A DNA stretch of 5,788 nucleotides. Origin: Maritimibacter sp. (lineage in GTDB: Bacteria; Pseudomonadota; Alphaproteobacteria; Rhodobacterales; Rhodobacteraceae). Position 1 is the stretch's first letter; the number at the start of each line of letters is the position of its first letter. Shown in pieces: positions 1 to 5,788 of this stretch. Under the pieces are notes generated by a model. That model searched no databases, was not told the origin of the DNA, and was given only the letters and a program-made list of their open reading frames with translations. The DNA lies in assembly GCA_003520545.1 (NCBI GenBank), contig DOUP01000192.1, forward strand, positions 1 through 5,788, in the 5' to 3' direction. Made by a program: the position numbers and the translations under genes.

Positions 1-66
1 GGCATCGCCGAGGAGACCGAGGTGGGGGTGGAGAAGTTCTGGTTCATGGGACAGGTCTCGCGATGA
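1..66 (+). CDS. C-terminal end of an unidentified protein (5' partial)
   Basis: The frame beginning at base 1 is open for 21 codons (GIAEETEVGVEKFWFMGQVS plus a final R) and ends at a TGA at 64-66. That stop overlaps the ATG of the Hpt gene at 63-65 as ATGA, the usual arrangement of translationally coupled genes in one operon, which is the main reason to believe this is a real gene end. The visible tail is acidic, then hydrophobic, and has no motif I recognise, so no function is offered. Its coupling to an Hpt gene makes a signalling role plausible, but that is inference only. Confidence 0.6.
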   Translation, partial: GIAEETEVGVEKFWFMGQVSR

Positions 67-461
67 CGACGGATGTTCTGGGCGCGGCGATCGAACGCCT
101 CCGCTTCAAGTTTCTCGGCCTGCTCAGGCAGCGTCTCGGTGTGGTGCGCGACTGCCTGGACAAGGACACGCCCGATGCTGACGACCTCGAAACGGCGCTC
201 TTCGTGGTGCACAAGGTGGCCGGAAGCGCCGGGACGCTCGACCTCAAGCACCTGGGCGACGTCGCCCGGCACTGCGAGGAAAGCCTGATGATCGACCAGC
301 AGGAAACCGGCATGATCTCCCCGAGGAGCCGCGCCGAGCTCGAGAGGTTCGCGACCTTCGCGCGGGCCGTTCTCGACACCCAGCGCCAGCTCAACCGGAA
401 CGGCCCCACCGCGCCCCACCCCCCGCGCATGACCGCTTCGGCGGAACCATCGGCCCGCTGA
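63..461 (+). CDS. Stand-alone Hpt (histidine phosphotransfer) domain protein
   Basis: A 132-residue soluble protein, about the usual size of a single Hpt four-helix bundle (about 100-120 residues) plus a short tail. The diagnostic motif is HKVAGSAGTLDL, with the phosphorylatable histidine at His50 (codon 210-212), followed by the conserved helix LKHLGDVARHCE (61-72). Residues about 5-110 form the bundle; the tail (111-132) is rich in Pro, Ala and Arg and probably disordered. In the family, Hpt proteins have no catalytic activity and shuttle phosphate between receiver domains in the cytoplasm. The ATG at 63 overlaps the preceding stop, and an AGG at 53-55 lies 7 bases upstream, so start and coupling agree. 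No receiver is fused to it; the nearest candidate partner is the lone receiver at 4791-5204. The family call is firm; the partner is inferred. Confidence 0.88.
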   Translation: MTTDVLGAAIERLRFKFLGLLRQRLGVVRDCLDKDTPDADDLETALFVVHKVAGSAGTLDLKHLGDVARHCEESLMIDQQETGMISPRSRAELERFATFARAVLDTQRQLNRNGPTAPHPPRMTASAEPSAR

Positions 462-533
462 CAGTCGTGACCTGTCGGTCGTGTCCGTAACCTCCCCCCA
501 TAAAGCCGTCCAATCGAGGTAAGAAAACGTAAT

Positions 534-3020
534 ATGGCAGCCTATCTCCGGCGGATAACGCAGGACGCCTCGGCGTCACTGGCGCTCTGGTTCCTGATCT
601 CCAGCCTCACGCTCTTCGTCCTCGGACGGGTCATCGTCAACGCCGAGCATGTGCACGCCGAGCAGCAATTCCGCGCTATCGCGGACGCCAACCTCAGCGC
701 CATCGAAGATCGCATGAAACGCTACGATGTCGCCCTGTCCGGGCTTGCAGGGCTCGCCGCCGAGGGCGAACCGCTGACCAACAACCAGTATCGCGCCTTT
801 GCCAATTCGCTCGTCCTGGATGGCGCCCTGCCCGGCGTAAGCGGCATCGGCTTCGTCAAACCGGTGACCCGCTCCAACTTCGCGGACTTCGTCGACGAAA
901 CACGGCGCGACGGCCTGCCCGGCTTCACGATCAAGGCCGACAGTGACCACACGGAGAGCTTTATCATTCGTCACATGGAGCCGCTCCAATCCAACCTGCC
1001 CGCCGTGGGGCTGGACATCACGTTCGAAGAACGACGTCGCTCTGCAGCCCTGCGGGCGCGCGAGACCGGGCAGACAACGCTGTCGCCAGAGATTCTCCTG
1101 GTCCATGACGATACTCATGCGCCCGGCTTCATCCTGTTTCACCCGGTGTTCACCACACCCGCCGACGAGGCCGATCTGCGCAGCCCGACCGACAGCAAGG
1201 GCGAGTTCCGCGGCTGGGTCGTCGCGACCTTTGTCGGTTCCGATGCGCTCTCCGACATCACCCGCCGCCAAAGCGGGCTGTTCACTGTCACCGTCTTCGA
1301 CAGCACCGAGGCCGATCCGGAAGCGCTGGTATTTACCAACGGGCAAGAAGTGACCGGCGACCCCCGGTTCACCCACACGGCGTCCTTGGACCTCTATGGG
1401 CAGACCTGGTTCATCCGCTGGGACAGCCGCCCCGAATTCGAGGCGCTACAGGAAACCGAAACCGGAGCGATGCTCATCTTCGCCGCCATCATCCTCGTGT
1501 TCGCCCCGATTACGGCAATGGGTATCCTCGCGATCCGCAAGCAACGGCTCGACCAACTGGTTTCACAGCGCACCGAGGAGCTTCAGACCCAGTCGTCGTT
1601 GACGGCGTCGCTCTTGGAAGACGAGTTGATGTTCGTGTTCGTATTCGACGATCAGGGAACCTGCATCCTGACCAATGACGCGGCAGACCAGGTCCTGCGC
1701 CGCGCGGCGGTGGCACGCGATACGCAGGCCTTCTTCGACAGCCTGCACCGCGCGACCGAACCCGGCGCGCGCTCGGTCATCGGCGTCGATTGGAATGACG
1801 ACGGGGAAGAGCGCGTGCTGTCGGTGTCGCGCCACGACTGGCACACCTCCGCGGGCGAGCCCCGCACCACCTTCATTTCGCAGGACATCACCACCGAGCT
1901 CGACGCGGTTCAGAAATCGACCGAGTCGGAAAACCGGCTGAACCTCGCCCTGAGGGTGTCCGACGTCGGCGTCTACGACCTCGACCTCACGACCGGCGGT
2001 TCAATCGTGTCCGATGTGTGGAAAAAAATCATGCGCGTTCCAGAGGATGCCGAGATTGAGAACTTCCAGACCTATTTCAAGGAACGTGTCTTTCCCGAGG
2101 ACCTCGACGTCCTGCGCCAGAACAACCGCGCCTGCATCAAGGGCGAGGTCGACCGTTCGGTCACCGAGTTCCGGGTCAAAATCAATGGCGGTACGCTCTG
2201 GATGCAGACCGAAGCGATCGTGTCGGAACGCGCCCCGGACGGAACCGCGCTCCGGCTGGTCGGAACCCAGTGCGACATTACCGAGCGCAAGAAGCTTGAA
2301 ACTGCGAAGAGCGATTTCATCGCCACCGTGAGCCACGAATTGCGCACACCGATCACCTCGGTCAAAGGTGCGGTCCAGTTGCTTGCACACAAGGTGGCGG
2401 GGAGTGAGGTCAAGGGAACCGAGAAACTGATCGATATCGCCAATTCCAACATCGAGCAGTTGATCTTCCTGATTAACGACATCCTCGACTTTGAACAGCT
2501 GGCGAGCAACCGGATGCCGTTCAACGCGGGGCGAATTTCCGTGTCCGAACTGCTCGAGGATGCAGAAGCGAGCCTGCTGCCCTATGCGACATCGACCGGG
2601 ACGCGTCTGCGTCTCGACCCGGCCCAGGACGATGCAGTCATCACCGGCGATCGCGCGCGCGTGCTGCAGGTGCTCACGAACCTGGTTTCCAACGCGTGCA
2701 AGTTCTCACCCGAAGACACGGAGGTTGAGCTCGGCTACCGGGTCGAGAATGGCACCTGCCGCATATACGTGCACGACCAGGGCCCCGGCATTCCTGCCGA
2801 CTTCGAACGGGATCTGTTTCAACCCTTCTCCCAAGCCGACCGAAGCGACAACCGGAGACACGGCGGCACCGGCCTTGGATTGGCGATTTCACAGCGCTTC
2901 GTCGAACAGATGGGCGGTAGGATCGGTTATCGCAGGATCGCGGACGAGACCAGTGAGTTCTGGATCGAGTTCGATATCGTTTCCGTCGATCCGGCCCAAC
3001 CCGCACAGGAATACGCCTGA
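534..3020 (+). CDS. Membrane sensor histidine kinase, CHASE-PAS-PAS-HisKA-HATPase_c
   Basis: An 828-residue inner-membrane sensor kinase. A transmembrane helix at about 16-35 and another at about 311-333 flank a periplasmic segment that looks like a CHASE domain: PGVSGIGFVKPV (100-111) and FILFHPVF (199-206) are typical of that ligand-binding family; the ligand cannot be read from sequence. A short charged helix follows (335-356), then PAS 1 (about 362-455, ending FISQDITTE) and PAS 2, PAS_3-like (about 467-588, with FPEDLD at 520 and ending CDITERKKLE). The HisKA motif is SHELRTP with phosphoacceptor His601 (codon 2334-2336). The ATPase domain has the N box NLVSNACKFSPE (716-727), G1 DQGPGIP (748-754), F box FQPFSQAD (762-769) and G2 GGTGLGLAI (777-785), so all catalytic boxes look intact. 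There is no receiver or Hpt domain. The ATG at 534 has GAGGT at 516-520, a rather long 13-base spacing; the first membrane helix close behind supports this start. The 72-base gap from the Hpt gene could hold its own promoter, but none is clear. Confidence 0.93.
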   Translation: MAAYLRRITQDASASLALWFLISSLTLFVLGRVIVNAEHVHAEQQFRAIADANLSAIEDRMKRYDVALSGLAGLAAEGEPLTNNQYRAFANSLVLDGALPGVSGIGFVKPVTRSNFADFVDETRRDGLPGFTIKADSDHTESFIIRHMEPLQSNLPAVGLDITFEERRRSAALRARETGQTTLSPEILLVHDDTHAPGFILFHPVFTTPADEADLRSPTDSKGEFRGWVVATFVGSDALSDITRRQSGLFTVTVFDSTEADPEALVFTNGQEVTGDPRFTHTASLDLYGQTWFIRWDSRPEFEALQETETGAMLIFAAIILVFAPITAMGILAIRKQRLDQLVSQRTEELQTQSSLTASLLEDELMFVFVFDDQGTCILTNDAADQVLRRAAVARDTQAFFDSLHRATEPGARSVIGVDWNDDGEERVLSVSRHDWHTSAGEPRTTFISQDITTELDAVQKSTESENRLNLALRVSDVGVYDLDLTTGGSIVSDVWKKIMRVPEDAEIENFQTYFKERVFPEDLDVLRQNNRACIKGEVDRSVTEFRVKINGGTLWMQTEAIVSERAPDGTALRLVGTQCDITERKKLETAKSDFIATVSHELRTPITSVKGAVQLLAHKVAGSEVKGTEKLIDIANSNIEQLIFLINDILDFEQLASNRMPFNAGRISVSELLEDAEASLLPYATSTGTRLRLDPAQDDAVITGDRARVLQVLTNLVSNACKFSPEDTEVELGYRVENGTCRIYVHDQGPGIPADFERDLFQPFSQADRSDNRRHGGTGLGLAISQRFVEQMGGRIGYRRIADETSEFWIEFDIVSVDPAQPAQEYA

Positions 3021-3141
3021 CCCCCGCCCCTTATACCCAACGCCACTATATTGCCTCGTTTTCAGCATTAATTCGAACCCTGGAACCATCATAACACCCT
3101 AATAGATTAATGTTTTATGACGACCGAAAGAGGGACACAGA
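3021..3141 (+). promoter_or_regulatory. Intergenic region likely holding the promoter of the second kinase operon
   Basis: This 121-base gap is clearly more AT-rich than the genes beside it, especially from 3040 to 3120, as expected of a promoter region. AT-rich elements such as CTATATTG (3046-3053) and TAATAGATTAAT (3100-3111) could act as -10-type sequences, but I cannot pair a convincing -35 with either. No strong hairpin with a T run, so no intrinsic terminator for the first kinase gene, is visible. A separate transcription start for the 3142-5204 gene pair is therefore likely but unproven. Confidence 0.35.
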
Positions 3142-3145
3142 TTGA
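3110..3145 (+). CDS. Possible 11-codon leader ORF abutting the second kinase
   Basis: An ATG at 3110 opens a short frame, MFYDDRKRDTD, whose TGA (3143-3145) overlaps the TTG start of the kinase as TTGA. Such an overlap would allow ribosomes ending on the leader to restart at the weak TTG codon. There is no good Shine-Dalgarno sequence before 3110, and a second tiny frame from the ATG at 3117 runs past the kinase start and stops at 3155. The arrangement may be chance; it is listed because it touches the start exactly. Confidence 0.13.
   Translation: MFYDDRKRDTD
3129..3135 (+). promoter_or_regulatory. Shine-Dalgarno sequence fixing a TTG start
   Basis: AGAGGGA at 3129-3135 ends 6 bases before the TTG at 3142. 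This purine-rich, well-spaced site decides for the rare TTG start over the first internal ATG (codon 17, at 3190), which would cut into the first membrane helix. Confidence 0.7.
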
Positions 3146-4794
3146 GTTTCAATAGGTCCAAATACGTAGTGATCTCATTCGTGTTCACCATGGCCACGTT
3201 GCAGGTCGGCATTCTATATTACAGAAGCCACCTCGCCGACGCGGTGAATGTCCTCATCCCCGCCATTTCCGCTCTCACCGGCCTGGGTCTCCTGGCGCTG
3301 TGGTGGCAATGGCGCCGCGACACCCGGCGCTCCTACAGGATCTTCACCCAGAGCGAACAGTTGCGCCAAGAGGTGAATGCGCTCAACAAGCATGCGCTCG
3401 TGTCGCTTGCTGACGTGAACTGCCAGCTCGTCTACGTAAACGATGCTCTACTCAATGCAACCGGCTATACGGAAGAAGAACTGATCGGGAAGCCGTTGGA
3501 ATTTATGTATTTCGCGGAAGACCACGAACAGACCGCGACACAGCGCGCCACCGCGGCACGGGGTGAAACCTGGCAGGGCGAGAGCCGCGTGCGTTGCAAG
3601 GACGGCTCCGAGCTCTGGACCAACCTGACCTTCATGCCGGGCGTGAATTCGAACGGCATGATGTGCGGCTCGATCTCGGTGCGCACCGACATCAGCGACG
3701 TGAAACGACTCCAGGCGGACAAGGACGTCTTCCAGGCTCTGAGCTCGGTTCCGGACGAGATTTATATCTTCAACACCGATACGCTCCACTGCAAATATGC
3801 CAACAACGAAGCGCGCAAGAACCTCCCCGGCGGCAACGTCACACCGGTCGACGCTCTGCTGCCCGAAATCGACCCGTTGTTTCAGTCAGATGTTTTCACC
3901 GACGCGCTTTCCCGGCTCGTTGAGAGCGACATGGATATATATCGCTTCGATATTTTCCGGGACATGCGTAAACACGAAGCGCAGCTCAAACTCCTGGCGC
4001 GGCAAGGCGGCACGCAAGACGCGCTCCTGATCATGAGCGATGTCTCACACCGTGAAGAGGCCGAGCGGATCAAGTCGGAGTTCATCTCCACGGTGAGCCA
4101 TGAATTGCGCTCCCCCATGACGTCCATCAAGGGTTCGCTGGGGCTGATCCTCGCTGGATCGGGGGGTGAAATACCGGACCAGGCGCGCGACATTCTGGAT
4201 ATCGCTCACCGCAATGCGGACCGGCTTATCCTCATCATCAATGACCTGCTCGACATCGAGAAGATCGCCGCCGGCAAAATGTCGTTCGACATTGGCCCCC
4301 AGGACCTGGGCACCATCGTCGACGAAGCGATCCGGGCGAATGAGTGCTACGCCCGCGGTTTCGACGTGACATTGTTGCGCGAAGGCGCCAGCCATGCCAC
4401 TGTCCTGGTCGATTTCGACCGGACGCTCCAGCTTGTGAACAACCTCGTGTCGAACGCTGCGAAGGTGTCCAACCCACACGGCAAGGTGATCCTGCGCATC
4501 ATCGAGGGCGGGGACAACATCCTGCTCGAAGTGCAGGATTTCGGCTGCGGCATCCCCGAGGAGCTTCAAACGATGGTCTTCGAGAAGTTCGCGGCCAAGC
4601 AGGTGTCCAGTAGCCCCACCGCGGTTGGCACCGGACTTGGGCTTGCCATTGTCAAAGCAATCGCCGAACAACAGGGGTGCACAGTAGAATTCGACACGAA
4701 ACAGGGTATCGGCACGACTTTCCGCGTCCACTTCCCTTACCCTTCAAACGGCAAGGACGCCCAAAACATTTTAGTGAGTGAGCAATCTGCATGA
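3142..4794 (+). CDS. Membrane-anchored PAS sensor histidine kinase
   Basis: A 550-residue kinase. Two hydrophobic helices at about 8-27 and 35-55 form a hairpin with almost no periplasmic loop, so sensing is probably cytoplasmic or in the membrane. PAS 1 spans about 82-188 (ALVSLADVNCQLVYVNDALL, GYTEEELIGKP, then RTDISDVKRL as exit helix). A second, weaker PAS-like region spans about 194-304. The HisKA motif is SHELRSP with phosphoacceptor His320 (codon 4099-4101). The ATPase domain has the N box NNLVSNAAKVS (433-443), G1 DFGCGIP (466-472), an F-box-like VFEKF (479-483) and G2 GTGLGLAIV (496-504). The N box reads AAKVSNP where family members usually have a KFSP-like string, a mild deviation that should not abolish ATP binding. 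No receiver or output domain is present. The HisKA region closely resembles that of the upstream kinase. The TGA overlaps the response-regulator ATG by four bases, so the two are almost certainly co-translated partners. A TTG start suggests low expression. Confidence 0.92.
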   Translation: MSFNRSKYVVISFVFTMATLQVGILYYRSHLADAVNVLIPAISALTGLGLLALWWQWRRDTRRSYRIFTQSEQLRQEVNALNKHALVSLADVNCQLVYVNDALLNATGYTEEELIGKPLEFMYFAEDHEQTATQRATAARGETWQGESRVRCKDGSELWTNLTFMPGVNSNGMMCGSISVRTDISDVKRLQADKDVFQALSSVPDEIYIFNTDTLHCKYANNEARKNLPGGNVTPVDALLPEIDPLFQSDVFTDALSRLVESDMDIYRFDIFRDMRKHEAQLKLLARQGGTQDALLIMSDVSHREEAERIKSEFISTVSHELRSPMTSIKGSLGLILAGSGGEIPDQARDILDIAHRNADRLILIINDLLDIEKIAAGKMSFDIGPQDLGTIVDEAIRANECYARGFDVTLLREGASHATVLVDFDRTLQLVNNLVSNAAKVSNPHGKVILRIIEGGDNILLEVQDFGCGIPEELQTMVFEKFAAKQVSSSPTAVGTGLGLAIVKAIAEQQGCTVEFDTKQGIGTTFRVHFPYPSNGKDAQNILVSEQSA

Positions 4795-5204
4795 CGATCA
4801 AAATCCTTCACCTCGACGACGATCCGGACATTTTGGAAATCGGGCGCATGGCGCTCGAGTTGAATGGGGTCTTCGATATCTTGCAATGCATGTCCGGCTC
4901 CGAGGCGGTCGAGGCGGCGAAAAGCTTTCGTCCGCACGTCATGCTTCTTGACATGATGCTGCCGGGAACCACCGGGATCAGTGTCGTCGAAGACCTCCGC
5001 CGGGTCCCCGGCCTGTCCCAGACGCCAGTCATTTTCATGACCGCACGGGTACAAAAGGACGAGGTCGAGAAACTCATGGAGAGCGGTGCCGCAGGCGTCA
5101 TCCCCAAACCCTTCGACCCCGTGACCCTGGGCGGTACGATCCTCGATATCCTCGATCAGACCGCGGGCGAAGACACGCTTGCACAGGCGGCAGGCCCCTC
5201 CTGA
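4791..5204 (+). CDS. Single-domain CheY-like response regulator
   Basis: A 137-residue protein consisting of one receiver domain (about 3-123) plus a short Ala/Gly-rich tail. All phosphorylation-site residues are visible: the acidic cluster Asp9-Asp10-Asp11 in ILHLDDDPD, phosphoacceptor Asp54 in LLDMMLPG (codon 4950-4952), the switch Thr84 in FMTA and Lys106 in PKPF. No DNA-binding, GGDEF or other effector domain follows, so it must act by protein contact or as a phosphate shuttle or sink. Its ATG (4791-4793) overlaps the kinase stop as ATGA; only a weak GTGAG-type sequence lies upstream, so translation probably depends on coupling. The kinase at 3142 is its likely donor by gene pairing. The upstream CHASE kinase and the Hpt protein at 63 are plausible further partners, by inference. 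Confidence 0.93.
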   Translation: MTIKILHLDDDPDILEIGRMALELNGVFDILQCMSGSEAVEAAKSFRPHVMLLDMMLPGTTGISVVEDLRRVPGLSQTPVIFMTARVQKDEVEKLMESGAAGVIPKPFDPVTLGGTILDILDQTAGEDTLAQAAGPS

Positions 5205-5500
5205 CGCGGCCTGCTCGGGCGGGACGACAGTCACCGGAACAGCGTCCCGGCTGACGTGCTCAAAGATGCTGCCGAACGAATATCGAAAAGCGTAGCCCGC
5301 ACCCCGCCCCTCGTTCGTGATCCGCGCAACACGGTCGCCCCCTGAACCGTCACCCTTGCTGTCCTTCGTGACGATGCGGGTCCCGATCGCACAGGCTACC
5401 GCCCACTCCCCGACCTGCACGTCCTGCATCCAAGACGGATCTTTTCGCCCAGGGGTCCGAAGCGCTTCACGATGCTGCTGCAATGGTGCCGGGGGCGGAA
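5205..5500. other. GC-rich stretch without a defensible gene; possible coding remnant
   Basis: About 300 bases follow the response regulator at gene-like GC content. On the - strand, the frame through 5429-5205 is open and protein-like (for example SFGSIFEHVSRDAVPVTVV, from about 5290), but it has no ribosome site, no stop at 5205, and runs on antisense through the whole receiver gene, so it cannot be a normal gene. On the + strand, the frame continuing past the receiver stop is open except for one TGA (5342-5344) and ends at 5523. Base use by codon position slightly favours the - frame. The stretch may be the decayed end of a lost gene, or non-coding DNA that is open by chance because of high GC. 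Confidence 0.25.
5220..5249. other. Hairpin shortly after the response regulator gene
   Basis: CGGGACG at 5220-5226 and CGTCCCG at 5243-5249 form a perfect 7-base inverted repeat around a 16-base loop, starting 15 bases after the receiver stop codon. There is no T run after it, so it is not a standard intrinsic terminator. It could protect the mRNA 3' end or assist factor-dependent termination of the kinase-regulator transcript; chance is also possible at this GC level. Confidence 0.35.
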
Positions 5501-5711
5501 TGGAGAAATTTACTTAAACATCTGAAATTATTAAATTTACCAAGACACAAAAAGTGACAGCACCCCCATAAATACCCCCGCAAAAATTCCTATTTGATCG
5601 CGCACATTTAGGCGGATGGAGCGATTCCACCTCATAGGCGCATCTCATTGGCCCTGCAAGTGAATGAAACTGACCTGCCACTGAACTTTCATCCGTTTGG
5701 AATCGGAGCCC
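5501..5711. other. AT-rich intergenic segment, no gene seen
   Basis: Composition shifts abruptly near 5500: by my count 5501-5600 is about one third GC, against a clear GC majority in the genes. It includes a TTAAA / ATTAAATTT-rich patch (5512-5538) and two ACCCCC blocks at 5562-5567 and 5574-5579. From about 5600 the GC rises to an intermediate level. Short frames on either strand have no ribosome site or recognisable domain. ATGAAA (5664-5669) and TTTCAT (5687-5692) make a weak inverted repeat. The segment may be a promoter region for a gene beyond the window or the edge of a foreign insertion. Confidence 0.4.
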
Positions 5712-5736
5712 GTTGGGTTGTGCGCTGCTACCCAAC
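5712..5736. repeat. Palindromic hairpin GTTGGGT/ACCCAAC
   Basis: GTTGGGT at 5712-5718 pairs perfectly with ACCCAAC at 5730-5736 around an 11-base loop (TGTGCGCTGCT). The form, a short G-run stem facing a C-run stem around a GC-rich loop, resembles REP-like dispersed palindromes of many bacteria. No T run follows, so it is not an intrinsic terminator. Its 3' half lies inside the first copy of the 18-base direct repeat. Confidence 0.5.
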
Positions 5737-5738
5737 CT
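5721..5738. repeat. Direct repeat, copy 1 (18 bases)
   Basis: TGCGCTGCTACCCAACCT matches 17 of 18 bases with the copy at 5771-5788; the single difference is G/T at the fourth position. The two copies start exactly 50 bases apart. Confidence 0.7.
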
Positions 5739-5744
5739 TGGACC

Positions 5745-5767
5745 GCCGGAAGCTGGATTTTTCCGGC
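5745..5767. repeat. Hairpin GCCGGAA/TTCCGGC between the direct repeats
   Basis: GCCGGAA at 5745-5751 pairs perfectly with TTCCGGC at 5761-5767 around a 9-base loop. It sits in the 32-base spacer between the two direct-repeat copies, so repeat, hairpin and repeat form one ordered unit. Confidence 0.5.
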
Positions 5768-5770
5768 TGT

Positions 5771-5788
5771 TGCTCTGCTACCCAACCT
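5771..5788. repeat. Direct repeat, copy 2 (18 bases, at window edge)
   Basis: TGCTCTGCTACCCAACCT matches copy 1 in 17 of 18 bases. It reaches the last base of the window, so its true length, and whether more copies follow, cannot be seen. Confidence 0.7.

Noticed and set aside
460..476. GACAG/CTGTC inverted repeat at the end of the Hpt gene as a terminator
   Set aside because: Only 5 base pairs with a 7-base loop, overlapping the stop codon, and no T run after it.
3034..3041. TACCCAAC, also present in the 3' direct repeats, as a shared regulatory site
   Set aside because: Eight bases only, without the flanking repeat sequence or hairpin; chance is sufficient.
4737..5483. A 248-codon open frame on the - strand covering the whole response regulator
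   Set aside because: The receiver on the + strand has every conserved residue and is coupled to its kinase; the antisense frame has a TTG start without a ribosome site. Only the part beyond 5204 is kept, as a possible remnant.
5317..5517. A 66-codon frame on the + strand
   Set aside because: Low-complexity composition rich in Ser, Pro, Thr and Cys, without a ribosome site; it reads as an off-frame shadow.
5514..5534. CtrA-type site (TTAA-N7-TTAA)
   Set aside because: The two TTAA boxes are 13 bases apart rather than 7.
5514..5735. A 73-codon frame on the - strand
   Set aside because: TTG start inside the hairpin/repeat unit, no ribosome site, AT-rich non-coding-like composition and no recognisable domain.
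5712..5786. Integron attC site: GTTGGGT and ACCCAAC fit the GTTRRRY and RYYYAAC core consensus
   Set aside because: An attC must read RYYYAAC ... GTTRRRY. The order here is GTTGGGT, ACCCAAC, ACCCAAC on the + strand and GTTGGGT, GTTGGGT, ACCCAAC on the - strand, so neither strand gives a valid site.

Overview
The window carries a compact signal-transduction cluster, all on the + strand, from a GC-rich bacterium. High GC, strong G/C preference at third codon positions, PAS-rich HisKA kinases and a stand-alone receiver suggest an alphaproteobacterium, possibly of the Rhodobacterales/Roseobacter type. That assignment is inference from style; no taxonomic marker is present.

Layout: (1) the last 21 codons of an unidentified gene (1-66) overlap by ATGA with (2) a small stand-alone Hpt phosphotransfer protein (63-461). 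(3) After a 72-base gap comes a large membrane histidine kinase, CHASE-PAS-PAS-HisKA-HATPase_c (534-3020). (4) A 121-base AT-richer gap probably holds a promoter and a possible tiny leader ORF. (5) A second, smaller membrane PAS histidine kinase (3142-4794) has a TTG start set by a good Shine-Dalgarno sequence. (6) It overlaps by ATGA with a single-domain CheY-like response regulator (4791-5204). (7) The last 584 bases have no gene I can defend. They hold a GC-rich stretch that may be a gene remnant, then an AT-rich stretch, then two hairpins and an 18-base near-perfect direct repeat with 50-base spacing that runs to the window edge.

How the parts may work together: neither kinase has its own receiver domain, and no protein here has a DNA-binding or enzymatic output domain. 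The two kinases have very similar HisKA regions, so both could phosphorylate the lone receiver, which could pass phosphate to or from the Hpt protein. This would be a split phosphorelay whose final output lies elsewhere. The families are well known; no clearly new system is visible. The least explained part is the 3' end (5205-5788).
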